64,000 nt of DNA from Amblyomma americanum (lineage: Eukaryota > Arthropoda > Arachnida > Ixodida > Ixodidae): contig NC_135504.1 in the NCBI RefSeq assembly GCF_052857255.1, positions 147,834,121-147,898,120 on the forward strand, in the 5' to 3' direction. Made by a program: the position numbers and the translations under genes. Positions 48,890-62,528 of this stretch are shown here, piece by piece; position 1 is the first letter of the stretch, and every line of letters starts with the position of its first letter. Under the pieces are notes generated by a model that was given only the letters and a program-made list of their open reading frames with translations, did not search any database and was not told the origin of the DNA.

Positions 48890-51800
48890 GACGCGTATCA
48901 CATGGACACTTGTAAAACCGATGTGTTCAGATCTAGCTCGTTTTGGTCTAAAACAGCTTGTTTCGTTGTATTAAGCACGAATACATGCTGTTCGCGCAGT
49001 TATAAGAGAAAAAGTTTTGACGCGTGTCACAGGGACACTTGTAAAACCGATGTGTTCAGATTTAGCTCATCTCGGTCTAAAACAGCTAGTTTCGTTGTAT
49101 TAGGCAAGAATACATGCTTTTCGCGCAGTTATAAGAGAAAAAGTTCTCACGCGTGTCACAGGGACACTTGTAAAACCGATGTGTTCAGATTTAGCTCGTT
49201 TCGGTCTAAAACAACTTGTTTCGTTGTATTAAGCATGAATACATGCTTTTCGCGCAGTTATAAGAGAAAAAGTTTTGACGCGTATCACGTGGATACTTGT
49301 AAAACCGATTTGTTTAGATATAGCTCGTTTTGGTATAAAACAGCTTGTTTCGTTGTTTTAAGCACGAATACGTGCTTTTCGCGTAGTTATAGAAGAAAAA
49401 GTTTTGACGCGTATTAGAGGGACTTGTAAAACCGATGTGTTCAGATTTAGCTCATCTCGGTATAAAACAGCTTGTTTCGTTGTATTAAGCACGAATACAT
49501 GCTTTTCGCGCAGTTATAAGAGAAAAAGTTTTGACGCGTATCAGAGGAAGACTTGTAAAACCGATGTGTTGTGATTTAGCTCGCTTCGGTCTAAAACAGC
49601 TTGTTTCGTTGTATTAAGCACGAATACATGCTTTTCGCGCAGTTATAAGAGAAAAAGTTTTGACGCGTATCACATGGACACTTGTAAAACCGACGTGTTC
49701 AGATCTAGCTCGTTTTGGTCTAAACCAGCTTGCTTCGTTGTATTAAGCACGAATACATGCTTTTCGCGCAGTTATAAGAGAAAAAGTTTTGACGCGTGTC
49801 ACAGGGACACTTGTAAAACCGATGTGTTCAGATTTAGCTCATCTCGGTCTAAAACAGCTAGTTTCGTTGTATTAAGCACGAATACATGCTTTTCGCGCAG
49901 TTATAAGATAAAAAGTTTTGACGCGTATCAGAGGAACACTTGTAAAACCGATGTGTTGTGATTTAGCTCGTTTCGGTCAAAAACAGCTTGTTTCGTTGTA
50001 TTAAGCACGAATACATGCTTTTCGCGCAGTTATAAGAGAAAAAGTTTTGACGCGTATCAGAGGAACACTTGTAAAACCGATGTGTTGTGATTTAGCTCGT
50101 TTCGGTCTAAAACAGCTTGTTTCGTTGTATTAAGCAAGAATACAATGCTTTTCGCGCAGTTATAAGAGAAAAAGTTTTGACGCGTTTCACAGGGACACTT
50201 GTAAAACCGATATGTTCAGATTTAGCTCGTTTCGGTCTAAAACAACTTGTTTCGTTGTATTAAGCACGAATACATGCTTTTCGCGCAGTTATAAGAGAAA
50301 AATGTTTTGACGCGTATCACGTGGATACTTGTAAAACCGATGTTTTAGATATAGCTCGTTTTGGTATAAAACCGCTTGTTTCGTTGTTTTAAGCAAGAAT
50401 AAGTGCTTTTCGCGTAGTTATAGAAGAAAAGTTTTGACGCGTTTCACATGGACACTTGTAAAACCGATGTGTTCAGATTTAGCTCGTTTCGGTCTAAAAC
50501 AACTAGTTTCGTTGTATTAAGCACGAATACATGCTTTTCGCGCAGTTATAAGAGAAAACGTTTTGACGCGTATCACGTGGATACTTGTAAAACCGATGTT
50601 TTAGATATAGCTCGTTTTGGTATAAAACCGCTTGTTTCGTTGTTTTAAGCAAGAATAAGTGCTTTTCGCGTAGTTATAGAAGAAAAGTTTTGACGCGTTT
50701 CACAGGGACGCTTGTAAAACCGATGGTTCAGATTTAGCTCGTTTCGGTCTAAAACAACTTGGTTCGTTGTATTAAGCAAGAATACAATGCTTTTCGCGCA
50801 GTTATAAGAGAAAAAGTTTTGACGCGTTTCACAGGGACACTTGTAAAACCGATGTGTTCAGATTTAGCTCGTTTCGGTCTAAAACAACTTGTTTCGTTGT
50901 ATTAAGCACGAATACATGCTTTTCGCGCAGTTATAAGAGAAAAAGTTTTGACGCGTGCCACAGGGACACTTGTAAAACCGATGTGTTCAGATTTAGCTCA
51001 TCTCGGTCTAAAACAGCTAGTTTCGTTGTATTAAGCACGAATACTTGCTTTTCGCGCAGTTATAAGAGAAAAAGGTTTGACGCGTATCACATGGACACTT
51101 GTAAAACCGATGTGTTCAGATCTAGCTCGTTTTGGTCTAAAACAGCTTGTTTCGTTGTATTAAGCACGAATACATGCTGTTCGCGCAGTTATAAGAGAAA
51201 AAGTTTTGACGCGTGTCACAGGGACACTTGTAAAACCGATGTGTTCAGATTTAGCTCATCTCGGTCTAAAACAGCTAGTTTCGTTGTATTAAGCAAGAAT
51301 ACATGCTTTTCGCGCAGTTATAAGAGAAAAAGTTCTGACGCGTGTCACAGGGACACTTGTAAAACCGATGTGTTCAGATTTAGCTCGTTTCGGTCTAAAA
51401 CAACTTGTTTCGTTGTATTAAGCATGAATACATGCTTTTCGCGCAGTTATAAGAGTAAAAGTTTTGACGCGTATCACGTGGATACTTGTAAAATCGATGT
51501 GTTTAGATATAGCTCGTTTTGGTATAAAACAGCTTGTTTCGTTGTATTAAGCACGAATACATGCTTTTCGCGCAGTTATAAGAGAAAAATTTTTGACGCG
51601 TATCAGAGGAAGAGTTGTAAAACCGATGTGTTCAGATCTAGCTCGCTTCGGTCTAAAACAGCTTGTTTCGTTGTATTAATCACGAATACATGCTCTTAGC
51701 GCAGTTATAAGAGAAAAAGTTTCGACGCGTACCACATGGACACTTGTAAAACCGATGTGTTCAGATCTAGCTCATCTCGGTCTAAAACAGCTAGTTTCGT

Positions 51801-52235
51801 TGTATTAAGCAAGAATACATGCTTTTCGCGCAGTTATAAGAGAAAAAGTTCTGACGCGTATTAGAGGGACTTGTAAAACCGATGTGTTCAGATTTAGCTC
51901 ATCTCGGTCTAAAACAGCTTGTTTCGTTGTATTAAGCACGAATACATGCTTTTCGCGCAGTTATAAGAGAAAAAGTTTTGACGCCTATCACATGGACTTT
52001 TGTAAAACCGATGTGTTCAGATCTAGCTCGTTTTGGTATAAAACCGCTTGTTTCGTTGTTTAAAGCAAGAATAAGTGCTTTTCGCGTAGTTATAGAAGAA
52101 AAGTTTTGACGCGTTTCACAGGGACACTTGTAAAACCGATGGTTCAGATTTAGCTCGTTTCGGTCTAAAACAGCTTGTTTCGTTGTAATAAGCACGAATA
52201 CATGCTTTTAGCGCAGTTATAAGAGAAAAAGTTTT
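48890..52235. repeat. 3,346-bp tandem duplication, copy 1
   Basis: These 26 monomers are repeated at once at 52,236-55,581. The rare CTAAACCAGC (49,728) is shared only with the second copy and not with the matching places near 38,920, 44,324, 58,986 or 63,490, so the duplication is younger than the 10.8-kb unit. The left breakpoint is within AAGAGAAAAAGG/GTTTTGACGCG. Confidence 0.88.
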
Positions 52236-55200
52236 GACGCGTATCACATGGACACTTGTAAAACCGATGTGTTCAGATCTAGCTCGTTTTGGTCTAAAAC
52301 AGCTTGTTTCGTTGTATTAAGCACGAATACATGCTGTTCGCGCAGTTATAAGAGAAAAAGTTTTGACGCGTGTCACAGGGACACTTGTAAAACCGATGTG
52401 TTCAGATTGAGCTCATCTCGGTCTAAAACAGCTAGTTTCGTTGTATTAAGCAAGAATACATGCTTTTCGCGCAGTTATAAGAGAAAAAGTTCTCACGCGT
52501 GTCACAGGGACACTTGTAAAACCGATGTGTTCAGATTTAGCTCGTTTCGGTCTAAAACAACTTGTTTCGTTGTATTAAGCATGAATACATGCTTTTCGCG
52601 CAGTTATAAGAGAAAAAGTTTTGACGCGTATCACGTGGATACTTGTAAAACCGATTTGTTTAGATATAGCTCGTTTTGGTATAAAACAGCTTGTTTCGTT
52701 GTTTTAAGCACGAATACGTGCTTTTCGCGTAGTTATAGAAGAAAAAGTTTTGACGCGTATTAGAGGGACTTGTAAAACCGATGTGTTCAGATTTAGCTCA
52801 TCTCGGTATAAAACAGCTTGTTTCGTTGTATTAAGCACGAATACATGCTTTTCGCGCAGTTATAAGAGAAAAAGTTTTGACGCGTATCAGAGGAAGACTT
52901 GTAAAACCGATGTGTTGTGATTTAGCTCGCTTCGGTCTAAAACAGCTTGTTTCGTTGTATTAAGCACGAATACATGCTTTTCGCGCAGTTATAAGAGAAA
53001 AAGTTTTGACGCGTATCACATGGACACTTGTAAAACCGACGTGTTCAGATCTAGCTCGTTTTGGTCTAAACCAGCTTGCTTCGTTGTATTAAGCACGAAT
53101 ACATGCTTTTCGCGCAGTTATAAGAGAAAAAGTTTTGACGCGTGTCACAGGGACACTTGTAAAACCGATGTGTTCAGATTTAGCTCATCTCGGTCTAAAA
53201 CAGCTAGTTTCGTTGTATTAAGCACGAATACATGCTTTTCGCGCAGTTATAAGATAAAAAGTTTTGACGCGTATCAGAGGAACACTTGTAAAACCGATGT
53301 GTTGTGATTTAGCTCGTTTCGGTCAAAAACAGCTTGTTTCGTTGTATTAAGCACGAATACATGCTTTTCGCGCAGTTATAAGAGAAAAAGTTTTGACGCG
53401 TATCAGAGGAACACTTGTAAAACCGATGTGTTGTGATTTAGCTCGTTTCGGTCTAAAACAGCTTGTTTCGTTGTATTAAGCAAGAATACAATGCTTTTCG
53501 CGCAGTTATAAGAGAAAAAGTTTTGACGCGTTTCACAGGGACACTTGTAAAACCGATATGTTCAGATTTAGCTCGTTTCGGTCTAAAACAACTTGTTTCG
53601 TTGTATTAAGCACGAATACATGCTTTTCGCGCAGTTATAAGAGAAAAATGTTTTGACGCGTATCACGTGGATACTTGTAAAACCGATGTTTTAGATATAG
53701 CTCGTTTTGGTATAAAACCGCTTGTTTCGTTGTTTTAAGCAAGAATAAGTGCTTTTCGCGTAGTTATAGAAGAAAAGTTTTGACGCGTTTCACATGGACA
53801 CTTGTAAAACCGATGTGTTCAGATTTAGCTCGTTTCGGTCTAAAACAACTAGTTTCGTTGTATTAAGCACGAATACATGCTTTTCGCGCAGTTATAAGAG
53901 AAAACGTTTTGACGCGTATCACGTGGATACTTGTAAAACCGATGTTTTAGATATAGCTCGTTTTGGTATAAAACCGCTTGTTTCGTTGTTTTAAGCAAGA
54001 ATAAGTGCTTTTCGCGTAGTTATAGAAGAAAAGTTTTGACGCGTTTCACAGGGACGCTTGTAAAACCGATGGTTCAGATTTAGCTCGTTTCGGTCTAAAA
54101 CAACTTGGTTCGTTGTATTAAGCAAGAATACAATGCTTTTCGCGCAGTTATAAGAGAAAAAGTTTTGACGCGTTTCACAGGGACACTTGTAAAACCGATG
54201 TGTTCAGATTTAGCTCGTTTCGGTCTAAAACAACTTGTTTCGTTGTATTAAGCACGAATACATGCTTTTCGCGCAGTTATAAGAGAAAAAGTTTTGACGC
54301 GTGCCACAGGGACACTTGTAAAACCGATGTGTTCAGATTTAGCTCATCTCGGTCTAAAACAGCTAGTTTCGTTGTATTAAGCACGAATACTTGCTTTTCG
54401 CGCAGTTATAAGAGAAAAAGGTTTGACGCGTATCACATGGACACTTGTAAAACCGATGTGTTCAGATCTAGCTCGTTTTGGTCTAAAACAGCTTGTTTCG
54501 TTGTATTAAGCACGAATACATGCTGTTCGCGCAGTTATAAGAGAAAAAGTTTTGACGCGTGTCACAGGGACACTTGTAAAACCGATGTGTTCAGATTTAG
54601 CTCATCTCGGTCTAAAACAGCTAGTTTCGTTGTATTAAGCAAGAATACATGCTTTTCGCGCAGTTATAAGAGAAAAAGTTCTGACGCGTGTCACAGGGAC
54701 ACTTGTAAAACCGATGTGTTCAGATTTAGCTCGTTTCGGTCTAAAACAACTTGGTTCGTTGTATTAAGCATGAATACATGCTTTTCGCGCAGTTATAAGA
54801 GTAAAAGTTTTGACGCGTATCACGTGGATACTTGTAAAATCGATGTGTTTAGATATAGCTCGTTTTGGTATAAAACAGCTTGTTTCGTTGTATTAAGCAC
54901 GAATACATGCTTTTCGCGCAGTTATAAGAGAAAAATTTTTGACGCGTATCAGAGGAAGAGTTGTAAAACCGATGTGTTCAGATCTAGCTCGCTTCGGTCT
55001 AAAACAGCTTGTTTCGTTGTATTAATCACGAATACATGCTCTTAGCGCAGTTATAAGAGAAAAAGTTTCGACGCGTACCACATGGACACTTGTAAAACCG
55101 ATGTGTTCAGATCTAGCTCATCTCGGTCTAAAACAGCTAGTTTCGTTGTATTAAGCAAGAATACATGCTTTTCGCGCAGTTATAAGAGAAAAAGTTCTGA

Positions 55201-55581
55201 CGCGTATTAGAGGGACTTGTAAAACCGATGTGTTCAGATTTAGCTCATCTCGGTCTAAAACAGCTTGTTTCGTTGTATTAAGCACGAATACATGCTTTTC
55301 GCGCAGTTATAAGAGAAAAAGTTTTGACGCCTATCACATGGACTTTTGTAAAACCGATGTGTTCAGATCTAGCTCGTTTTGGTATAAAACCGCTTGTTTC
55401 GTTGTTTAAAGCAAGAATAAGTGCTTTTCGCGTAGTTATAGAAGAAAAGTTTTGACGCGTTTCACAGGGACACTTGTAAAACCGATGGTTCAGATTTAGC
55501 TCGTTTCGGTCTAAAACAGCTTGTTTCGTTGTAATAAGCACGAATACATGCTTTTAGCGCAGTTATAAGAGAAAAAGTTTT
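52236..55581. repeat. 3,346-bp tandem duplication, copy 2
   Basis: It follows copy 1 with very few differences: TTAAGCAAGAATAC against TTAGGCAAGAATAC (49,103 region), CAGATTGAGC (about 52,405) and ACAACTTGGTTCG (about 54,750). The match ends near 55,628, where GATCTAGTTCATC replaces GATCTAGCTCG. Confidence 0.88.
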
Positions 55582-57130
55582 GACGCGTATCACATGGACA
55601 CTTGTAAAACCGATGTGTTCAGATCTAGTTCATCTCGGTCTAAAACAGCTTGTTTCGTTGTATTAAGCACGAATACATGCTTTTAGCGCAGTTATAAGAG
55701 AAAAAGTTTTGACGCGTATCACATGGACACTTGTAAAACCGATGTGTTCAGATCTAGCTCATCTCGGTCTAAAACAGCTTGTTTCGTTGTATTAAGCACG
55801 AATACATGCTTTTCGCGCAGTTATAAGAGAAAAAGTTTTGACGCGTGTCACAGGGACACTTGTAAAACCGATGTGTTCAGATTTAGCTCGTTTCGGTCTA
55901 AAACAACTTGCTTCGTTGTATTAAGCACGAATACATGCTTTTCGCGCAGTTATAAGAGAAAAAGTTTTGACGCGTATAACATGGAGACTTGTAAAACCGA
56001 TGTGTTCAGATCTAGCTCGTTTTGGTCTAAAACAGCTTGTTTCGTTGTATTAAGCACGAATACATGCTGTTCCCGCAGTTATAAGAGAAAAAGTTTTGAC
56101 GCGTGTCACAGGGACGGTTGTAAAACCGATGTGTTGTGATTTAGCTCGTTTCGGTCAAAAACATCTTGTTTCGTTGTATTAAGCACGAATACATGCTTTT
56201 CGCGCAGTTATAAGAGAAAAAGTTTTGACGTGTATCACAGGAACACTTGTAAAACCGATGTGTTGTGATTTAGCTCGTTTCGGTCTAAAACAGCTTGTTT
56301 TGTTGTATTAAGCAAGAATACATGCTTTTCGCGCAGTTATAAGATAAAACGATTTGACGCGTATCAGAGGAACACTTGTAAAACCGATGTGTTGTGATTT
56401 AGCTCGTTTCGGTCTAAAACAGCTTGTTTCGTTGTATTAAGCACGAATACATGCTTTTCGCGCAGTTATAAGAGATAAATTTTGAAGCGTTTCGCAGGGA
56501 CATTTGCAAAACCGATGTGTTCAGATTTAGCTCGTTTTGGTTTAAAACAACTTGTTTTGTTGTATTAAGCGCGAATACATGCTTTTCGCGCAGTTATAAG
56601 AGAAAAAGTTTCGACGCATATCAGAGGAACACTTGTAAGACCGATATGTTGTGATTTAGCTCGTTTCGGTCTAAAACAGCTTGTTTCGTTGTATTAAGCA
56701 AGAATACATGCTTTTCGCGCAGTTATAAGAGAAAAAGTTTTGACGCGTGTCACAGGGACACTTGTAAAACCGATGTGTTCAGATTTACCTCGTTTCGGAC
56801 TAACACAGCTTGTTTCGTTGGATTAAGCACGAATACATGCTTTTCGCGCAGTTATAAGAGAAAAAAGTTTTGACGCGTATCACATGGACACATTTAAAAC
56901 CGATGTGTCCAGATTTAGCTCGATTCGGTCTAAAACAGCTTGTTTCGTTGTATTAAGCACGAATACATGCTTTTCGCGCAGTTATAAGAGAAAAAGTTTT
57001 GACGCGTATCACATGGACACTTGTAAAACCGATGTGTTCAGATTTAGCTCGTTTCGGTCTAAAACAACTTGTTTCGTTGTATTAAGCACGAATACATGCT
57101 TTTCGCGCAGTTATAAGAGAAAAAGTTTTG

Positions 57131-57388
57131 ACGCGTGTCACAGGGACACTTGTGAAACCGATGTGTTTAGATATAGCTCGTTTCGGTCTAAAACAGCTTG
57201 TTTCGTTGTATTAAGCACGAATACATGCTGTTCGCGCAGTTATAAGAGAAAAAGTTTTGACGCGTGTCACAGGGACACTTGTGAAACCGATGTGTTTAGA
57301 TATAGCTCGTTTCGGTCTAAAACAGCTTGTTTCGTTGTATTAAGCACGAATACATGCTGTTCGCGCAGTTATAAGAGAAAAAGTTTTG
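57131..57388 (+). repeat. Two identical monomers in a row
   Basis: Units starting at 57,131 and 57,260 are identical: ACGCGTGTCACAGGG, CTTGTGAAACCG, GTTTAGATATAGCTCG and ATACATGCTGTTCGCG. Only one such unit is present at the related site near 37,440. They form part of the extra monomers that lengthen higher-order copy 2. Confidence 0.85.
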
Positions 57389-60300
57389 ACGCGTGCCACA
57401 GGGACACTTGTAAAACCGGTGTTCAGATTTACCTCGTTTTGGACTAAAACAACTTGTTTCGTTGTATTAAGCACGAATACATGCTTTTCGCGCAGTTATA
57501 AGAGAAAAAGTTTTGACGCGTGTCACAGGGACACTTGTAAAACCGATGTGTTTAGATATAGCTCCTTTTGGTATAAAACAGCTTGTTTCGTTGTTTTAAG
57601 CAAGAATACGTGCTTTTCGCGTAGTTATAGAAGAAAAGGTTCTGAGGCGTATTACAGGGACTTGTAAAACCGATGTGTTCAGATTTAGCTCATCAAGGTC
57701 TAAAACAGCTTGTTTCGTTGTATTAAGCACGAATACATGCTTTTCGCGCAGTTATAAGAGAAAAAGTTTTGACGCGTATCAGAGGAAGAGTTGTAAAACC
57801 GATGTGTTCAGATCTAGCTCGTTTCGGTCTAAAACAGCTTGTTTCGTTGTATTAATCACGAATACATGCTCTTAGCGCAGTTATAAAAGAAAAAGTTTTG
57901 ACGCGTGTCACAGGGACACTTGTAAAACCGATGTGTTCAGATTTACCTCGTTTCGGTCTAAAACAGCTAGTTTCGTTGTATTAAGCAAGAATACATGCTT
58001 TTCGCGCAGTTATAAGAGAAAAAGTTCTGACGCGTATTAGAGGGACTTGTAAAACCGATGTGTTCAGATTTAACTCATCTCGGTCTAAAACAGCTTGTCT
58101 CGTTGTATTAAGCACGAATACATGCTTTTCGCGCAGTTATAAGAGAAAAAGTTTTGACGCCTATCACATGAACACTTGTAAAACCGATGTGTTCAGATCT
58201 AGCTCGTTTTGGTATAAAACCGCTTGTTTCGTTGTTTTAAGCAAGAATAAGTGCTTTTCGCGTAGTTATAGAAGAAAAGTTTTGACGCGTTTCACAGGGA
58301 CACTTGTAAAACCGATGGTTCAGATTTAGCTCGTTTCGGTCTAAAACAGCTTGTTTCGTTGTATTAAGCACGAATACATGCTTTTAGCGCAGTTATAAGA
58401 TAAAAAGTTTTGACGCGTATCACATGGACACTTGTAAAACCGATGTGTTCAGATCTAGCTCATCTCGGTCTAAAACAGCTTGTTTCGTTGTATTAAGCAC
58501 GAATACATGCTTTTCGCGCAGTTATAAGAGAAAAAGTTTTGACGCGTGTCACAGGGACACTTGTAAAACCGATGTGTTCAGATTTAGCTCGTTTCGGTCT
58601 AAAACAACTTGTTTCGTTGTTTTAAGCACGAATACGTGCTTTTCGCGTAGTTATAGAAGAAAAAGTTTTGACGCGTATTAGAGGGACTTGTAAAACCGAT
58701 GTGTTCAGATTTAGCTCATCTCGGTATAAAACAGCTTGTTTCGTTGTATTAAGCACGAATACATGCTTTTCGCGCAGTTATAAGAGAAAAAGTTTTGACG
58801 CGTATCAGAGGAAGACTTGTAAAACCGATGTGTTGTGATTTAGCTCGCTTCGGTCTAAAACAGCTTGTTTCGTTGTATTAAGCACGAATACATGCTTTTC
58901 GCGCAGTTATAAGAGAAAAAGTTTTGACGCGTATCACATGGACACTTGTAAAACCGACGTGTTCAGATCTAGCTCGTTTTGGTCTAAAACAGCTTGCTTC
59001 GTTGTATTAAGCACGAATACATGCTTTTCGCGCAGTTATAAGAGAAAAAGTTTTGACGCGTGTCACAGGGACACTTGTAAAACCGATGTGTTCAGATTTA
59101 GCTCGTCTCGGTCTAAAACAGCTAGTTTCGTTGTATTAAGCACGAATACATGCTTTTCGCGCAGTTATAGGAGAAAAAGTTTTGACGCGTATCAGAGGAA
59201 CACTTGTAAAACCGATGTGTTGTGATTTAGCTCGTTTCGGTCAAAAACAGCTTGGTACGTTGTATTAAGCACGAATACATGCTTTTCGCGCAGTTATAAG
59301 AGAAAAAGTTTTGACGCGTATCAGAGGAACACTTGTAAAACCGATGTGTTGTGATTTAGCTCGTTTCGGTCTAAAACAGCTTGTTTCGTTGTATTAAGGA
59401 AGAATACATGCTCTTTGCGCAGTTATAAGAGAAAAAGTTTTGACGCGTGTCACAGGGACACTTGTAAAACCGATGTGTTCAGATTTACCTCGTTTCGGTC
59501 TAAAACAGCTTGTTTCGTTGTATTAAGCAAGAATACAATGCTTTTCGCGCAGTTATAAGAGAAAAAGTTTTGACGCGTTTCACAGGGACACTTGTAAAAC
59601 CGATGTGTTCAGATTTAGCTCGTTTCGGTCTAAAACAACTTGTTTCGTTGTATTAAGCACGAATACATGCTTTTCGCGCAGTTATAAGAGAAAAATGTTT
59701 TGACGCGTATCACGTGGATACTTGTAAAACCGATGTTTTAGATATAGCTCGTTTTGGTATAAAACCGCTTGTTTCGTTGTTTTAAGCAAGAATAAGTGCT
59801 TTTCGCGTAGTTATAGAAGAAAAGTTTTGACGCGTTTCACAGGGACACTTGTAAAACCGATGGTTCAGATTTAGCTCGTTTCGGTCTAAAACGGCTTGTT
59901 TCGTTGTATTAAGCACGAATACATGCTTTTAGCGCAGTTATAAGAAAAAAAGTTTTGACGCGTATCACATGGACACTTGTAAAACCGATGTGTTCAGTTT
60001 AGCTCGTTTCGGTCCAAAACAACTAGTTTCGTTGTATTAAGCACGAATACATGCTTTTCGCGCAGTTAAAGAGAAAACGTTTTGACGCGTATCACGTGGA
60101 TACTTGTAAAACCGATGTTTTAGATATAGCTCGTTTTGGTATAAAACCGCTTGTTTCGTTGTTTTAAGCAAGAATAAGTGCTTTTCGCGTTGTTATAGAA
60201 GAAAAGTTTTGACGCGTTTCACAGGGACGCTTGTAAAACCGATGGTTCAGATTTAGCTCGTTTCGGTCTAAAACAACTTGTTTCGTTGTATTAAGCAAGA

Positions 60301-61371
60301 ATACAATGCTTTTCGCGCAGTTATAAGTGAAAAAGTTTTGACGCGTTTCACAGGGACACTTGTAAATCCGATGTGTTCAGATTTAGCTCATTTCGGTCTA
60401 AAACAACTTGTTTCGTTGTATTAAGCACGAATACATGCTTTTCGCGCAGTTATAAGAGAAAAAGTTTTGACGCGTGCCACAGGGACACTTGTAAAACCGA
60501 TGTGTTCAGATTTAGCTCATCTCGGTCTAAAACAGCTAGTTTCGTTGTATTAAGCACGAATACATGCTTTTCGCGCAGTTATAAGAGAAAAAGGTTTGAC
60601 GCGTATCACATGGACACTTGTAAAACCGATGTGTTCAGATCTAGCTCGTTTTGGTCTAAAACAGCTTGTTTCGTTGTATTAAGCACGAATACATGCTGTT
60701 CGCGCAGTTATAAGAGAAAAAGTTTTGACGCGTGTCACAGGGACACTTGTAAAACCGATGTGTTCAGATTTAGCTCATCTCGGTCTAAAACAGCTAGTTT
60801 CGTTGTATTAAGCAAGAATACATGCTTTTCGCGCAGTTATAAGAGAAAAAGTTCTGACGCGTGTCACAGGGACACTTGTAAAACCGATGTGTTCAGATTT
60901 AGCTCGTTTCGGTCTAAAACAACTTGTTTCGTTGTATTAAGCAAGAATACATGCTTTTCGCGCAGTTATAAGAGAAAAAGTTTTGACGCGTATCAGAGGA
61001 ACACATGTAAAACCGATGTGTTGTGATTTAGCTCGTTTCGGTCTAAAACAGCTTGTTTCGTTGTATTAAGCACGAATACATGCTTTTCGCGCAGTTATAA
61101 GAGAAAAAGTTTTGACGCGTGCCACAGGGACAATTGTAAAACCGGTGTTCAGATTTACCTCGTTTCGGACTAAAACAGCTTGTTTCGTTGGATTAAGCAC
61201 GAATACATGCTTTTCGCGCAGTTATAAGAGAAAAAAGTTTTGACGCGTATCACATGGACACATTGAAAACCGATGTTTTCAGATTTAGCTCGTTTCGGTC
61301 TAAAACAGCTTGTTTCGTTGTATTAAGCAAGAATACATGCTTTTCGCGCAGTTATAAGAGAAAAAGATTTG

Positions 61372-61758
61372 ACGCGTTTCACAGGGACACTTGTAAAACC
61401 GATGTGTTCAGATTTAGCTCGTTTCGGTCTAAAACAACTTGTTTCGTTGTATTAAGCACGAATACATGCTTTTCGCGCAGTTATAAGAGAAAAAGATTTG
61501 ACGCGTTTCACAGGGACACTTGTAAAACCGATGTGTTCAGATTTAGCTCGTTTCGGTCTAAAACAACTTGTTTCGTTGTATTAAGCACGAATACATGCTT
61601 TTCGCGCAGTTATAAGAGAAAAAGATTTGACGCGTTTCACAGGGACACTTGTAAAACCGATGTGTTCAGATTTAGCTCGTTTCGGTCTAAAACAACTTGT
61701 TTCGTTGTATTAAGCACGAATACATGCTTTTCGCGCAGTTATAAGAGAAAAAGTTTTG
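61372..61758 (+). repeat. Three identical monomers in a row, second occurrence
   Basis: It is the same triplication as at 47,605, exactly 13,767 bp on, with starts at 61,372, 61,501 and 61,630. It lies in the B half of higher-order copy 2. Confidence 0.88.
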
Positions 61759-62528
61759 ACGCGTGTCACAGGGACACTTGTAAAACCGATGTGTTCAGAT
61801 TTAGCTCATCTAGGTCTAAAACAGCTTGTTTCGTTGTATTAAGCACGAATACATGCTTTTCGCGCAGTTATAAGAGAAAAAGTTTTGACGCGTATCAGAG
61901 GAAGAGTTGTAAAACCGATGTGTTCAGATCTAGCTCGTTTCGGTCTAAAACAGCTTGTTTCGTTGTATTAATCACGAATACATGCTCTTAGCGCAGTTAT
62001 AAAAGAAAAAGTTTTGACGCGTGTCACAGGGACACTTGTAAAACCGATGTGTTCAGATTTACCTCGTTTCGGTCTAAAACAGCTGGTTTCGTTGTATTAA
62101 GCAAGAATACATGCTTTTCGCGCAGTTATAAGAGAAAAAGTTCTGACGCGTATTAGAGGGACTTGTAAAACCGATGTGTTCAGATTTAGCTCATCTCGGT
62201 CTAAAACAGCTTGTCTCGTTGTATTAAGCACGAATACATGCTTTTCGCGCAGTTATAAGAGAAAAAGTTTTGACGCCTATCACATGGACACTTGTAAAAC
62301 CGATGTGTTCAGTTCTAGCTCGTTTTGGTATAAAACCGCTTGTTTCGTTGTTTTAAGCAAGAATAAGTGCTTTTCGCGTAGTTATAGAAGAAAAGTTTTG
62401 ACGCGTTTCACAGGGACACTTGTAAAACCGATGGTTCAGATTTAGCTCGTTTCGGTCTAAAACAGCTTGTTTCGTTGTATTAAGCACGAATACATGCTCT
62501 TAGCGCAGTTATAAGATAAAAAGTTTTG

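Larger units (their letters stand above)
48762..62528. repeat. 13.8-kb higher-order repeat, copy 2
   Basis: It is collinear with 37,956-48,761 but 2,961 bp longer. Reading offsets of landmarks along it: a 3,346-bp tandem duplication raises the offset to 14,153; a one-monomer loss gives 14,025; two extra monomers near 55,500 give 14,281; three extra near 57,000-57,430 give 14,666; and a seven-monomer difference at about 60,344 brings it to 13,767. Each step is a whole number of monomers. Confidence 0.85.
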
